Source of the DNA: Amycolatopsis sacchari
Lineage (GTDB): Bacteria; Actinomycetota; Actinomycetes; Mycobacteriales; Pseudonocardiaceae
DNA length: 64,000 bases
Direction: 5' to 3'
Assembly (NCBI RefSeq): GCF_900114035.1
Contig: NZ_FORP01000002.1
Span: 310,001 to 374,000 of the forward strand
Shown here piece by piece: positions 26,162 to 33,742 of this stretch (the first letter of the stretch is position 1; each line of letters opens with the position of its first letter). The notes under the pieces are model-generated. The model was not told the DNA's origin. It worked only from the letters and a program-made list of their open reading frames with translations, and did not search any database. Position numbers and translations under genes: made by a program.

Positions 26162-26292
26162 TCATCCCGTCGCCTGATACCGGGCGATCACTTTGAGCCA
26201 GGGCCGCAACCTTTTTGCTCGCTTGCGGCCGAGTGACCAGGCTTGCGGCTCTGGCTCAAAGTGATATGCACAAACCGCAGGCGACGGGATGA
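26162..26292. repeat. 131-bp near-perfect palindrome, dispersed repeat copy A
   Basis: The outer arms are a perfect 15 bp (26162-26176 and 26278-26292, TCATCCCGTCGCCTG). The inner arms match at 22 of 23 positions (26187-26209 and 26243-26265, containing ATCACTTTGAGCCAG). The loop is 33 nt. A single arm of the same element recurs at 31076-31124. It lies 55 bp after the rhodanese stop and could act as a transcription terminator or be a mobile remnant. Confidence 0.75.
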
Positions 26293-26351
26293 TCACTCGA
26301 CTCGACCACCTCGTGAAGGTGAGATCCCTTTGGGGCTCGATCATCCTGGAG

Positions 26352-26603
26352 TCTGCCCGCCGGCCAATACCGCTAAGTTAGTACGTTTTACCTGGTCAGG
26401 GCGTTACCGGAGGCTCTGTTCAGTCGTTCCCGCCGGTTAGGCGGTTCTCCACTTGAGACAGTCGCCGTTGCGGTTGAGGGGAATCTTCAATTGAGGCAAC
26501 TGTTCTGTCGGGGTGTGACCGCTCTGTGGGCGACGCCTCCAAACGCCTCTGAGCTGCGGAAACTCGCCTAAACTTAGCGGTATTGCCCGCCGGCGAGGCA
26601 GTC
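26352..26603. repeat. MITE-like element with ~30-bp imperfect terminal inverted repeats
   Basis: The 15-bp sequence CAATACCGCTAAGTT at 26365-26379 is exactly inverted at 26571-26585. Similarity extends outward through GCCGG-rich flanks to CTGCC ends, giving about 30-bp imperfect terminal repeats around ~190 bp. The interior is less GC-rich than its surroundings and encodes no recognisable protein. No clear target-site duplication is seen. Confidence 0.5.
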
Positions 26604-26630
26604 TTTTTCTTTGGTCCGGCCGCCTGCCTC

Positions 26631-26852
26631 GGCACCGGGGTTCACCGGGCGTGGCCGCCCTGTTTGAGCGGCCCCACCCCCGCCCCGATCCTTGATCGTT
26701 TAACGGTTGGCTCACCGCGTAAAGGGCGCCTTCGGCGTCGCTGCGCGATGAGGCTTCGCCTCACCCTTGACACGGCGAGCCAACCGCTAAGACAGCTGGG
26801 GATCGGAGTGGGGGTGGGTGTGGGCGGTGTGGCCGCTCGCGTTCGCGTTGCT
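26631..26852. repeat. Composite repeat, left copy (inverted relative to 30950-31080)
   Basis: Segments 26631-26698 and 26797-26852 match, in inverted orientation, the two halves of the repeat at about 30950-31080 with few mismatches. Shared cores include GGATCGGGGCGGGGGTGGGG (complement at about 26674-26693). Between the halves this copy carries about 100 bp with its own palindrome (26700-26717 with 26772-26790, around ACGGTTGGCTC). It lies just beyond the glgP stop. Confidence 0.7.
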
Positions 26853-26903
26853 CGGTCCCGGGTGTGGGGCCTTGCTTTGCGTTGCTGGGTGGCTGTTGCG
26901 TTG

Positions 26904-29435
26904 TCAGGCCAGCACGACTTTTCCTAGTTCTGCTGGGGTGGCCAGTAGTTCGTGTTTGGGCACGATCCTTACCGTGTAGCCCAGTGAGCCCGCGTGGGGT
27001 AGGCGTACGGTGGCCGCGAAGAGGCCGATTCCCTCCTGGGCCATGGGTACTGTCATCGGGTCCGTCAGTTCGTCCGAATCGCCGACTGTTCCGACCACCG
27101 CTTGTACGTCCACTTCGGACAGATCGAGCCCTGCCAGGTCGATCCGGGCCTGCACGCGGACTTCCCTGCCCACCACCAGTTCCTCGGCCGTCAGGTCCGT
27201 GTCGAAGATCTTCACCTGCGGCCACAGCATGTCGATGCGTTTGCGGTACTCCGACAGCGAGCGTGCGCCCTCGTAGTTGTCGCGCGCGGCGGCGGCGACC
27301 GTGGCGGCGGCGGGGCGGTAGCAGGTTTCCACGTATTCCCGCACCATCCGCGACGCCTGCACGCGGGGGCCGAGGGTGTCGAGCGTGTGCCACACCATCG
27401 ACATCCAGCCCTGCGGCACGCCGTCGCCGTTGCGGTCGTAGAACAACGGCGCCACCTGCTGCCCCAGCAGGTCGTACAACGCGGCGGACTCCAGCTCGTC
27501 CCGGCGCAGCGGGTCACGGATGCCGTCCGCCGTCGGGATCGCCCAGCCGTTGCTGCCGTCGTAGCACTCGTCCCACCAACCGTCCCGAATGGACAGGTTG
27601 AGACCGCCGTTGAGCGCCGACTTCATGCCCGACGTGCCACACGCCTCCAGCGGGCGGGTCGGGTTGTTGAGCCACACGTCGCAACCGCGGTAGAGGTAGC
27701 GCGCCATCGACATGTCGTAGTCCGGCAGGAACACCATGCGGCGCCGCACATCCGGATCGTCCACGAAGCGGACGATCTGCTGGATCAGCTGCTTCCCGCC
27801 CTCGTCCGCCGGGTGCGACTTGCCGGCCACGACGATCTGGATCGGCCGGTCTTCGTCCAGCAGCAACGCTTTCAGGCGCTCCGGATCACGCAGCATCAAC
27901 GTCAGCCGCTTGTACGTCGGCACGCGGCGGGCGAAGCCGACCGTCAGCACGTCCGGGTCGAACACCGTGTTGATCCAGCCCAGCTCCAGCGCCGACGCAC
28001 CCCGCTGCAACCACGACTCGCGCACGCGCCGGCGCACCTCGGTCACCAGCTTCTGCCGCAGATCCCGTCGCAGCGCCCACAGTTCCTCGTCGCTCACGCC
28101 CTGCCGGCTCGGCAACTGGCCGCGGTGGCCCCACTCCTTGTGCTTCCCACCGAGCAGGGCCGTCAGCTCACGCGCCACCCACGTCGGGCCGTGGACGCCG
28201 TTCGTGACGGACGTGATCGGCACCTCGTCCTCGTCGAAACCGTTCCACAGCCGGGAAAACATCGCGCGGGACACCCGGCCGTGCAGCTGGGACACGCCGT
28301 TCGCGCGCTGCGCCAGCCGCAGGCCCATGTGCGCCATGTTGAACATGCCCGGGTTGTCCTCGGCGCCGAGCGCCAGCACGCGCCGCGTCTCGATGCCCGG
28401 CAGCAGGCGGCCGTCGCCGAAGTAGTGCTGCACGAGGTCCACCGGAAACCGGTCGATGCCGGCGGGCACGGGCGTGTGCGTGGTGAACACCGTGCCCGCG
28501 CGGACCGCGGAGAGCACCTCGTCGAACCCGAGACCGTGCTCGGAAATCAGCTCGCGCGCCCGTTCCAGGCCGAGGAAGCCCGCGTGCCCCTCGTTGGTGT
28601 GGAACACCTCCGGCTGCGGGTGCCCGGTCAGCTCGCAGTACCGGCGCACCGCGCGCATGCCGCCGATCCCGGCCAGGATCTCCTGGCGGATGCGGTGGTC
28701 GGCGTCGCCACCGTAGAGGCGGTCGGTGACGCGGCGCAGGTCCTCGTCGTTCTCGTCGACGTCCGTGTCGAGCAGCAACAGCGGCACGCGGCCCACGTTG
28801 GCCTGCCACACCTGCGCGTACAGGTCCCGCCCGCCGGGCATGGCGACGTGCACCAGCACCGGCTTGTCGTTCTCGTCGGTGAGCAGTTCCAGCGGCAGCG
28901 CGTTCGGGTCGATGACGGGGTAGTGCTCCAGCTGCCAGCCGTCCAGCGACAGGCCCTGCCGGAAGTAGCCGGCCCGGTACAGCGGGCCGACGCCGATCAT
29001 CGGCACGCCCAGGTCGGACGCGGCTTTGAGGTGGTCGCCGGCGAGCACGCCGAGGCCGCCCGAGTAGTTGGGCAGGGCCTCGTGCACGCCGAACTCCATG
29101 CAGAAGTAGGCGATGGCCTTCGGTGCTCCGTCGGCGCCGTGCTGCTCCTGGTACCAGCGCTCCTCGGTGAGGTAGCGCTCCAGGTCCTCCGTGGCGGCGC
29201 GTGCCCTGGCCAGGAAGTCCTCGTCGGCGGCGAGTTCCTCCAGGCGCGCGGACGGGACGGCCAGCAGCATCCGCAGCGGGTCGCGGACGCGGCGGAACAG
29301 CTCGTCGTCCATCGACGCGAACAGGTCGCGGGTCGGCGGGTGCCAGGTCCAGCGCAGGTTGGTCGCCAGCGCCCGCAGGCCCGCCAGCGGTTCCGGCAGG
29401 CTCGCGCGCACGGTGAACCGACGGATTGCTTTCAT
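26904..29435 (-). CDS. glgP: Alpha-glucan (glycogen/maltodextrin) phosphorylase
   Basis: This enzyme phosphorolyses alpha-1,4-glucans to glucose-1-phosphate with PLP. The 843 residues show the actinobacterial form: an N-terminal DUF3417 segment (about 5-115, RRFTVRASLPEPLAGL), the start of the phosphorylase fold (IAYFCMEFGVHEALPNYSGGLG), FTTHTPVPAGIDRFP, and the PLP/catalytic region LEACGTSGMKSALNGGLN near residue 600. I chose the ATG at 29435; the upstream TTG adds four residues only. It diverges from the metallopeptidase gene. In relatives it works with GlgE/GlgB-type enzymes, none of which is nearby. Confidence 0.95.
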   Translation of the reverse strand: MKAIRRFTVRASLPEPLAGLRALATNLRWTWHPPTRDLFASMDDELFRRVRDPLRMLLAVPSARLEELAADEDFLARARAATEDLERYLTEERWYQEQHGADGAPKAIAYFCMEFGVHEALPNYSGGLGVLAGDHLKAASDLGVPMIGVGPLYRAGYFRQGLSLDGWQLEHYPVIDPNALPLELLTDENDKPVLVHVAMPGGRDLYAQVWQANVGRVPLLLLDTDVDENDEDLRRVTDRLYGGDADHRIRQEILAGIGGMRAVRRYCELTGHPQPEVFHTNEGHAGFLGLERARELISEHGLGFDEVLSAVRAGTVFTTHTPVPAGIDRFPVDLVQHYFGDGRLLPGIETRRVLALGAEDNPGMFNMAHMGLRLAQRANGVSQLHGRVSRAMFSRLWNGFDEDEVPITSVTNGVHGPTWVARELTALLGGKHKEWGHRGQLPSRQGVSDEELWALRRDLRQKLVTEVRRRVRESWLQRGASALELGWINTVFDPDVLTVGFARRVPTYKRLTLMLRDPERLKALLLDEDRPIQIVVAGKSHPADEGGKQLIQQIVRFVDDPDVRRRMVFLPDYDMSMARYLYRGCDVWLNNPTRPLEACGTSGMKSALNGGLNLSIRDGWWDECYDGSNGWAIPTADGIRDPLRRDELESAALYDLLGQQVAPLFYDRNGDGVPQGWMSMVWHTLDTLGPRVQASRMVREYVETCYRPAAATVAAAARDNYEGARSLSEYRKRIDMLWPQVKIFDTDLTAEELVVGREVRVQARIDLAGLDLSEVDVQAVVGTVGDSDELTDPMTVPMAQEGIGLFAATVRLPHAGSLGYTVRIVPKHELLATPAELGKVVLA

Positions 29436-29493
29436 GACGCTCGACAATATCGGTTAGCCTCGCGTCTCCGAAGCCGATCAGGGAGCGGGTGGG

Positions 29494-30915
29494 ATGCGCG
29501 CAGGGGGTCTGATCTTCGCCGTCGCGGGGTTGCTGGTGATGAGCCTCACGGCGTGTGGGGGTGAAAGCGGGGGCACGGGGGCGAATTCCGTCGCCGGGCT
29601 GCCGGTCACCCACTTCGAGAGCGGGTTGCGCACGGACGCCCCCAAACCCGGCCTGGACGTCGAGAACGTCAGCGACGACGAGGCGGACCGGCTCGCCACC
29701 GCCACGATCGCCGACGTCGAGGAGTACTGGAGCGGCCGGCTGCCCGATGACTTCGGGATCAGGTTCGAGCCGGTGAAGTCCCTGCTGTCGTACGAGTCGA
29801 ACGGCGTGAACCAGTCCAACGGGTGCGGCAACACGAAGCGGAACGTCAACGCCTTCTACTGCGGCCAGGACGACTCGATCGCGTGGGACCGCGGGGTGCT
29901 GCTGCCGACGATGATCCGGCAGTTCGGGCCGCTGTCGGTGGTGACGGTGCTGGCCCACGAGTTCGGGCACGCCGTGCAGTACCGGCTCCAGGACAAGGCC
30001 GGGATCAACCGCAGCACGCCGACGATCGTCAAGGAGCAGCAGGCCGACTGCTTCGCGGGCAGCTACTACCGATGGGTGGCCGAGGGCAAGAGCGAGTACT
30101 TCCGGGTGTCGACGGCGGAGGGCCTGAACGCGGCGCTGTCGTCGCTGTTCCTGGTGCGCGACAGCGCGGGCACGGCGGCGACGGACAACCAGGCGCACGG
30201 CACGGCGTTCGACCGGATCTTCGCGTTCCAGCTGGGTTTCGAGCACGGACCGAAGGACTGCGCGAAAATCGACATGGCCAGCCTGCAACCCCGGCTGACG
30301 GAGCGCCCGTTCGACCAGGCCGACCGCAACGAGGGCACGCTGCCGATCAACGACACGACCGTCGACTACCTGAAGCAGAGCCTGGACGCGGCGTTCTCGG
30401 GCGCCAACGCCCCCAAGCCGGAGATCGTGCAAGGTGGCGGCACGTGCGACGCCGGCCCGGCGACCCCGCCCGCGTCGTACTGCCCGTCGGACAACACCGT
30501 CAACATCGACCTGGCCGCACTGGCGGAACTGGGCAAACCGGTCGACCAGGACGCCGAATGGCAGGGCGCGGACACCGGCGGACACGGTGATTTCGCGGCC
30601 CTGTCGGAAATCGCGTCCCGCTACGCACTGGCGATCCAGAAGGGCGTCGGCGCGTCACTGGACAACGCGAACGCGGGCCTCCGGACGGCCTGCCTGGTAG
30701 GCGCCTGGGCCGCGGCAACGAACAAGCTGGCGGACACAGCTCTGCGCCTGTCCGCGGGAGACCTGGACGAGGCCATCTCAGACCTGCTCCGCCCCGACAG
30801 CCTCGTAGCGGCCGACGTCAACGGCAAGCGTGTGGACGCGGGCTTCACCCGGGTCGAAGCCATGCGCACCGGATATCTCCAGGGCTCCGGTCCGTGCAGC
30901 AAGCAGTACGGGTGA
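29494..30915 (+). CDS. Zinc metallopeptidase-type lipoprotein
   Basis: This is a 473-residue exported protein of the neutral zinc metallopeptidase type. The N-terminus is a lipoprotein signal with lipobox LTAC (about residue 21). The HExxH zinc motif is in VLAHEFGHAVQYR (about 155), and the downstream acidic KEQQADCFAGSYYRW supplies the likely third ligand. Several Cys (GCGNTK, FYCGQ, GGTCDAG, SYCPSD) suggest disulfides. It is likely anchored outside the membrane. The start is 58 bp from the divergent glgP start. The substrate is unknown. Confidence 0.88.
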   Translation: MRAGGLIFAVAGLLVMSLTACGGESGGTGANSVAGLPVTHFESGLRTDAPKPGLDVENVSDDEADRLATATIADVEEYWSGRLPDDFGIRFEPVKSLLSYESNGVNQSNGCGNTKRNVNAFYCGQDDSIAWDRGVLLPTMIRQFGPLSVVTVLAHEFGHAVQYRLQDKAGINRSTPTIVKEQQADCFAGSYYRWVAEGKSEYFRVSTAEGLNAALSSLFLVRDSAGTAATDNQAHGTAFDRIFAFQLGFEHGPKDCAKIDMASLQPRLTERPFDQADRNEGTLPINDTTVDYLKQSLDAAFSGANAPKPEIVQGGGTCDAGPATPPASYCPSDNTVNIDLAALAELGKPVDQDAEWQGADTGGHGDFAALSEIASRYALAIQKGVGASLDNANAGLRTACLVGAWAAATNKLADTALRLSAGDLDEAISDLLRPDSLVAADVNGKRVDAGFTRVEAMRTGYLQGSGPCSKQYG

Positions 30916-30949
30916 CCAGCCCCGACACCCACCGCCCACCGCACCCGGC

Positions 30950-31124
30950 GACGCAACGCGAGCGGCCACCCCGCCCACACCCACCCCCGCCTCGATCCCC
31001 AGCCGCACTTACACTCAAGGATCGGGGCGGGGGTGGGGCCGCTCGGGCAGGGCGGTCACGCCCGGGGACCCCGGTGCGGCCCTGGCCCAAAGTGATCGTC
31101 CTGAGTCAGGCGACGGGATGATCA
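30950..31124. repeat. Composite repeat, right copy, plus one arm of the palindromic repeat
   Basis: 30950-31005 and 31015-31080 match the inverted left copy (26797-26852 and 26631-26698), the two halves here separated by only about 10 bp. The halves are themselves inverted (GAGCGGCC...GGCCGCTC ends), making a long GC-rich hairpin. 31076-31124 repeats one arm of the palindrome at 26243-26292 (CAAAGTGAT, about 10 nt, CAGGCGACGGGATGATCAC). The block separates the 3' ends of the metallopeptidase and thioredoxin-TPR genes. Confidence 0.7.
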
Positions 31125-31145
31125 CCCAACTCTTCGGGCTTTGCC

Positions 31146-32105
31146 CTAGAACAGTGCCGAGGCCAGGTTCCGTCGTGCCTTCGCCACCCGCTCGTCCGCG
31201 GGGTCGAACAGCTCGAACAGCCCCACCAGGTGCTCCCGCACCTTGTTCCGCTCATCGCCCGCCGTCCTGCGGACCGTGGCGATCAGCCTGGCGAAGGCGT
31301 CCTCCACCTGGTTGGCCGCGACCTCGTAGTCCGCGGCCGCCAGCTGGGCCTGCACATCGCCCGGATCGGCGTCGGCGCGGGAGACCGACGACGGGTCGGC
31401 CTTTTCGGCTCGGGCCGTGAACCGGACCTGCGTCAGGGCTGCCTTGGCGAGTTCGTTCGCCGGTTCCGCGTCCAGGATCCGCTGGTAGGCGGCCTCGGCC
31501 GCGGCGTAGTCACCGCGCTCGAAGGCCTCCTCGGCTTCGACGAAGCGCGGGTCCTCCGGCTGCTCGGCGGGTTCGGCCGGCTGCGCGTCGCTGATGCCGG
31601 GCAGCTTGTCCTTGAGCGCGTCCAGCAGGGCGTTCAGCCACTTCCGGACCTCGGGCTCGGGCAGCGCACCGGCGAAGGCGTCCACCGGCTGCCCACCGGC
31701 GATCGCGACGACCGTGGGGATCGACTGGGCACCGAACAGCTGCGCGATGCGCGGGTTGGCGTCCACGTCCACCTTGGCGAGCACCCACGCCCCGCCGGAC
31801 TCCGCCGCCAGCCGCTCCAGCACCGGGCTGAGCTGTTTACAGGGCCCGCACCAGTCCGCCCACAGATCGACGACGACGAGCTGCCGCAGCGACCGCTCGA
31901 CGACGTCCGTCTGGAACGAAGCCTCGGTCACCTCCAGCACGGCGGCACCGCTCGCCGGCGCCGCCTGCTCCGCACCGGGCGGCGGGCTCGCCGGACGCTG
32001 ACGCGCCGCGTCGGCCCTGGCCTTCAGCGCGGACAGGTCGACCGCGCCCGACAGCGCGGCCGACACGGCCGCTGAGTTCGCTGCTGATCCGCGTGGGTTC
32101 GTCAC
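31146..32105 (-). CDS. Thioredoxin-TPR protein (CnoX/YbbN-like)
   Basis: This is a 319-residue cytoplasmic protein with a thioredoxin fold (about 55-165) and C-terminal TPR-like repeats (about 185-319). The active site [16 protein letters not shown] has both Cys, unlike E. coli YbbN, where the motif is altered, so redox activity is possible. [23 protein letters not shown] marks the cis-Pro region. Related proteins act as chaperone/redox holdases. The N-terminal ~50 residues are low-complexity Ala/Pro. It is followed on the same strand after 31 bp by none of its usual partners; the thiamine-binding gene is upstream in orientation. Confidence 0.9.
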   Translation of the reverse strand: MTNPRGSAANSAAVSAALSGAVDLSALKARADAARQRPASPPPGAEQAAPASGAAVLEVTEASFQTDVVERSLRQLVVVDLWADWCGPCKQLSPVLERLAAESGGAWVLAKVDVDANPRIAQLFGAQSIPTVVAIAGGQPVDAFAGALPEPEVRKWLNALLDALKDKLPGISDAQPAEPAEQPEDPRFVEAEEAFERGDYAAAEAAYQRILDAEPANELAKAALTQVRFTARAEKADPSSVSRADADPGDVQAQLAAADYEVAANQVEDAFARLIATVRRTAGDERNKVREHLVGLFELFDPADERVAKARRNLASALF

Positions 32106-32136
32106 GCTTCCATCCTGGCACGGCAGCCCGCGAGAA

Positions 32137-32433
32137 TCACCGCAGGTGCTCCTCCACCCGCTCGACCTTCGCCGACAGCTGACCCTCGTACCCCGGCCGG
32201 ATGTCGGCCTTGAGCACGAGCGAGACCCGCGCGGCGCCCTGACCTGCTGCTTCGACCGCGCGCTTCACGACGTCCATGACCTCGTCCCAGTCACCTTCGA
32301 CGTTCGTGAACATCGCGTTCGTCTCGTTCGGCAGCCCCGACTCGCGTACCACCTTGACCGCCCTGGCGACGGCCTCGCTCACGCCGCCGTCCGGATCCCC
32401 GCCGGACGGGCTGACGCTGAATGCCACGATCAT
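32137..32433 (-). CDS. MTH1187-family thiamine-binding protein
   Basis: This is a 98-residue protein of the MTH1187/YkoF-like group (DUF77), small ferredoxin-like folds reported to bind thiamine or its pyrimidine. Recognisable parts are [10 protein letters not shown] at the start, [20 protein letters not shown], the helix [15 protein letters not shown] and [20 protein letters not shown]. The ATG at 32433 has an ideal GGAGGA seven nt upstream; the upstream GTG-type start is rejected. It is divergent from a MarR gene (71 bp) and 31 bp before the thioredoxin-TPR gene, with which it may be co-transcribed. Confidence 0.88.
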   Translation of the reverse strand: MIVAFSVSPSGGDPDGGVSEAVARAVKVVRESGLPNETNAMFTNVEGDWDEVMDVVKRAVEAAGQGAARVSLVLKADIRPGYEGQLSAKVERVEEHLR

Positions 32434-32504
32434 GTCGTTCCTCCTCCGGTTTGTGGCACCACCCTGCCCCATGACCCTGGTACCCGCTGGTAGCTTCCCG
32501 GTTC

Positions 32505-33005
32505 ATGAACCGCCCACTGCCGTTCGACCCGATCGCCCGCGCCGCCCAGCTGTGGGAGGACCGGGTCGGGCCCTCCGGCACGATGGCCGCGGTGACCGGG
32601 TTGATGCGCGTCCAGCAGATCATCCAGTCAGCCGTGGACGGCGCGCTGAAGCCCCACGGGCTCACCTTCGCCCGCTACGAGGCGCTCGTCCTGCTCAGCT
32701 TCGCGCGCCGGTCGAGCCTGCCGATGCGCGTCATGGGTGAGCGCCTGCAGCTGCACCCGACGAGCGTCACGAACATCGTCGACCGCCTGGAGCGGGACGG
32801 GCTCGTCAAGCGCGTGCCGCACCCCACCGACCGCCGCACCACCCTCGTCGAGATCACCGACGAGGGCCGGGCACGGCACGCCGAGGCGACCAAGGCCGTC
32901 ACGGCGATCGACTTCGGCCTCGTCGGGCTCACCCCCGCCCAGACCAGCCAGCTCACCGAACTGCTCACCCGCGTCCGCAAGGCGACCGGCGACTTCGTGG
33001 AGTGA
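32505..33005 (+). CDS. MarR-family transcriptional regulator
   Basis: This is a 166-residue winged-helix regulator. The recognition region is MRVMGERLQLHPTSVTNIVD, followed by the wing (RVPHPTDRRTTLVEIT) and C-terminal dimer helix. It is divergent from the thiamine-binding protein gene with 71 bp between starts. It ends at a strong bidirectional hairpin shared with the convergent DUF3817 gene. Ligand and targets are unknown. Confidence 0.92.
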   Translation: MNRPLPFDPIARAAQLWEDRVGPSGTMAAVTGLMRVQQIIQSAVDGALKPHGLTFARYEALVLLSFARRSSLPMRVMGERLQLHPTSVTNIVDRLERDGLVKRVPHPTDRRTTLVEITDEGRARHAEATKAVTAIDFGLVGLTPAQTSQLTELLTRVRKATGDFVE

Positions 33006-33008
33006 AAA

Positions 33009-33039
33009 ACGGCCCCCACCCCGCCGGGGTGAGGGCCGT
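33009..33039. terminator. Bidirectional terminator hairpin
   Basis: ACGGCCC (33009-33015) pairs with GGGCCGT (33033-33039), and the CACCCC/GGGGTG inner stem closes on GCC. The 5' flank is AAAAA, giving a T-run on the minus strand. It lies between the convergent MarR and DUF3817 genes and would end both transcripts. Confidence 0.75.
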
Positions 33040-33051
33040 CTCCGCAGAACG

Positions 33052-33414
33052 TCAGGCGGCCGCGGTCTCGCGGACGATCAGGCCGACGCCACCGTGCGCG
33101 AGGCGCTCCGGGCCGTCGAGCTTGCCGGTGCGCAGCGCCCACTTCTCGAACCACCAGGTGAACAGCGGCGGGATGCTGGCGAGCAGCGCCATCACGAGGA
33201 CCTTCGGCTTCCACGCGAGCGGCTTGAACACGGCCAGCGTCACCACGACGTAGCAGATGAAGATCACGCCGTGCACCATGCCCAGCACCGGGACCCCGCC
33301 TTCGTTGGCCGCGGAGAACCCGTACTTGAGGATCATCCCGATCACCAGGGCGGCCCAGGAGAGCGCCTCGGCTACTGCGGCCACGCGGAACACGAGAGCG
33401 GCCTTGCTGGACAC
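33052..33414 (-). CDS. DUF3817 membrane protein
   Basis: This is a 120-residue small membrane protein of the DUF3817 family (function unknown). Three hydrophobic segments are visible: FRVAAVAEALSWAALVIGMIL, VLGMVHGVIFICYVVVTLAVF and VLVMALLASIPPLFTWWF. The conserved histidine in GMVHG lies at the start of the second. I chose the GTG at 33414 because GAGGAGGAAA precedes it by about 5 nt. The ~60-nt leader contains a terminator-like hairpin with T6 (33441-33473), so transcription into the gene may be attenuated. Confidence 0.85.
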   Translation of the reverse strand: MSSKAALVFRVAAVAEALSWAALVIGMILKYGFSAANEGGVPVLGMVHGVIFICYVVVTLAVFKPLAWKPKVLVMALLASIPPLFTWWFEKWALRTGKLDGPERLAHGGVGLIVRETAAA

Positions 33415-33440
33415 TGCTTTCCTCCTCAGTGGATGCACAC

Positions 33441-33473
33441 AAAAAAGCCCGACACCGTCAACCACGCTGTCGG
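33441..33473 (-). terminator. Terminator-like hairpin in the DUF3817 leader
   Basis: On the minus strand CCGACA pairs with TGTCGG and is followed, after GC, by TTTTTT (33441-33446). It sits 27 nt upstream of the DUF3817 start codon and about 270 bp beyond the end of the upstream GH92 gene. It may terminate read-through from the mannosidase operon or attenuate DUF3817. Confidence 0.6.
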
Positions 33474-33515
33474 ACGTTTCGGTATCAGTGTGCGCCGTGA
33501 CGCTCCTCACGGGAA

Positions 33516-33551
33516 CATCGGGGGTCGTGATTGTTCTCACGACCCCCGATG
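33516..33551. repeat. Perfect 15-bp inverted repeat
   Basis: CATCGGGGGTCGTGA (33516-33530) and its exact complement (33537-33551) enclose TTGTTC. It lies in the 328-bp gap between GH92 and DUF3817. No T-run follows on either side, so it would be a non-canonical terminator, an operator or a mobile-element remnant. Confidence 0.6.
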
Positions 33552-33589
33552 CTTACCCATAAGACGTGGCTTGCGGAACGGTGCGGGTA

Positions 33590-33730
33590 GCGGAACCTGA
33601 GGCGGCCCCTCGCTCCGGGATCGCCGACTCATGACCGCCAGGTCACCACGTCGGCGCTGTCCTCGCGAGGAACCACCTCAGAACCCGCAGCGGTGCAAGC
33701 TGACTGCGTGGTGAAGCGGCTACGCCGCTT
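33590..33730. repeat. Imperfect inverted repeats beyond the GH92 stop
   Basis: Two 24-bp arms (33590-33613 and 33665-33688; 18 of 24 positions match, with CCTGAGG/CCTCAG cores) enclose about 50 bp. A second tight hairpin, AAGCGGC-TAC-GCCGCTT, lies at 33714-33730, 13 bp after the GH92 stop in the direction of transcription. No gene is seen here. Confidence 0.45.
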
Positions 33731-33742
33731 GTGAAACACGCA

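Noticed and set aside
26352-26603. Reading this element as a proven transposon
   Set aside because: No transposase, no target-site duplication and no second copy in the window; kept only as MITE-like.
26583-26927. Frame encoding a GIGVGVGVGGVAARV segment next to glgP
   Set aside because: The same peptide-like segment appears in the inverted repeat copy near 30960; it is translated repeat DNA, not a gene.
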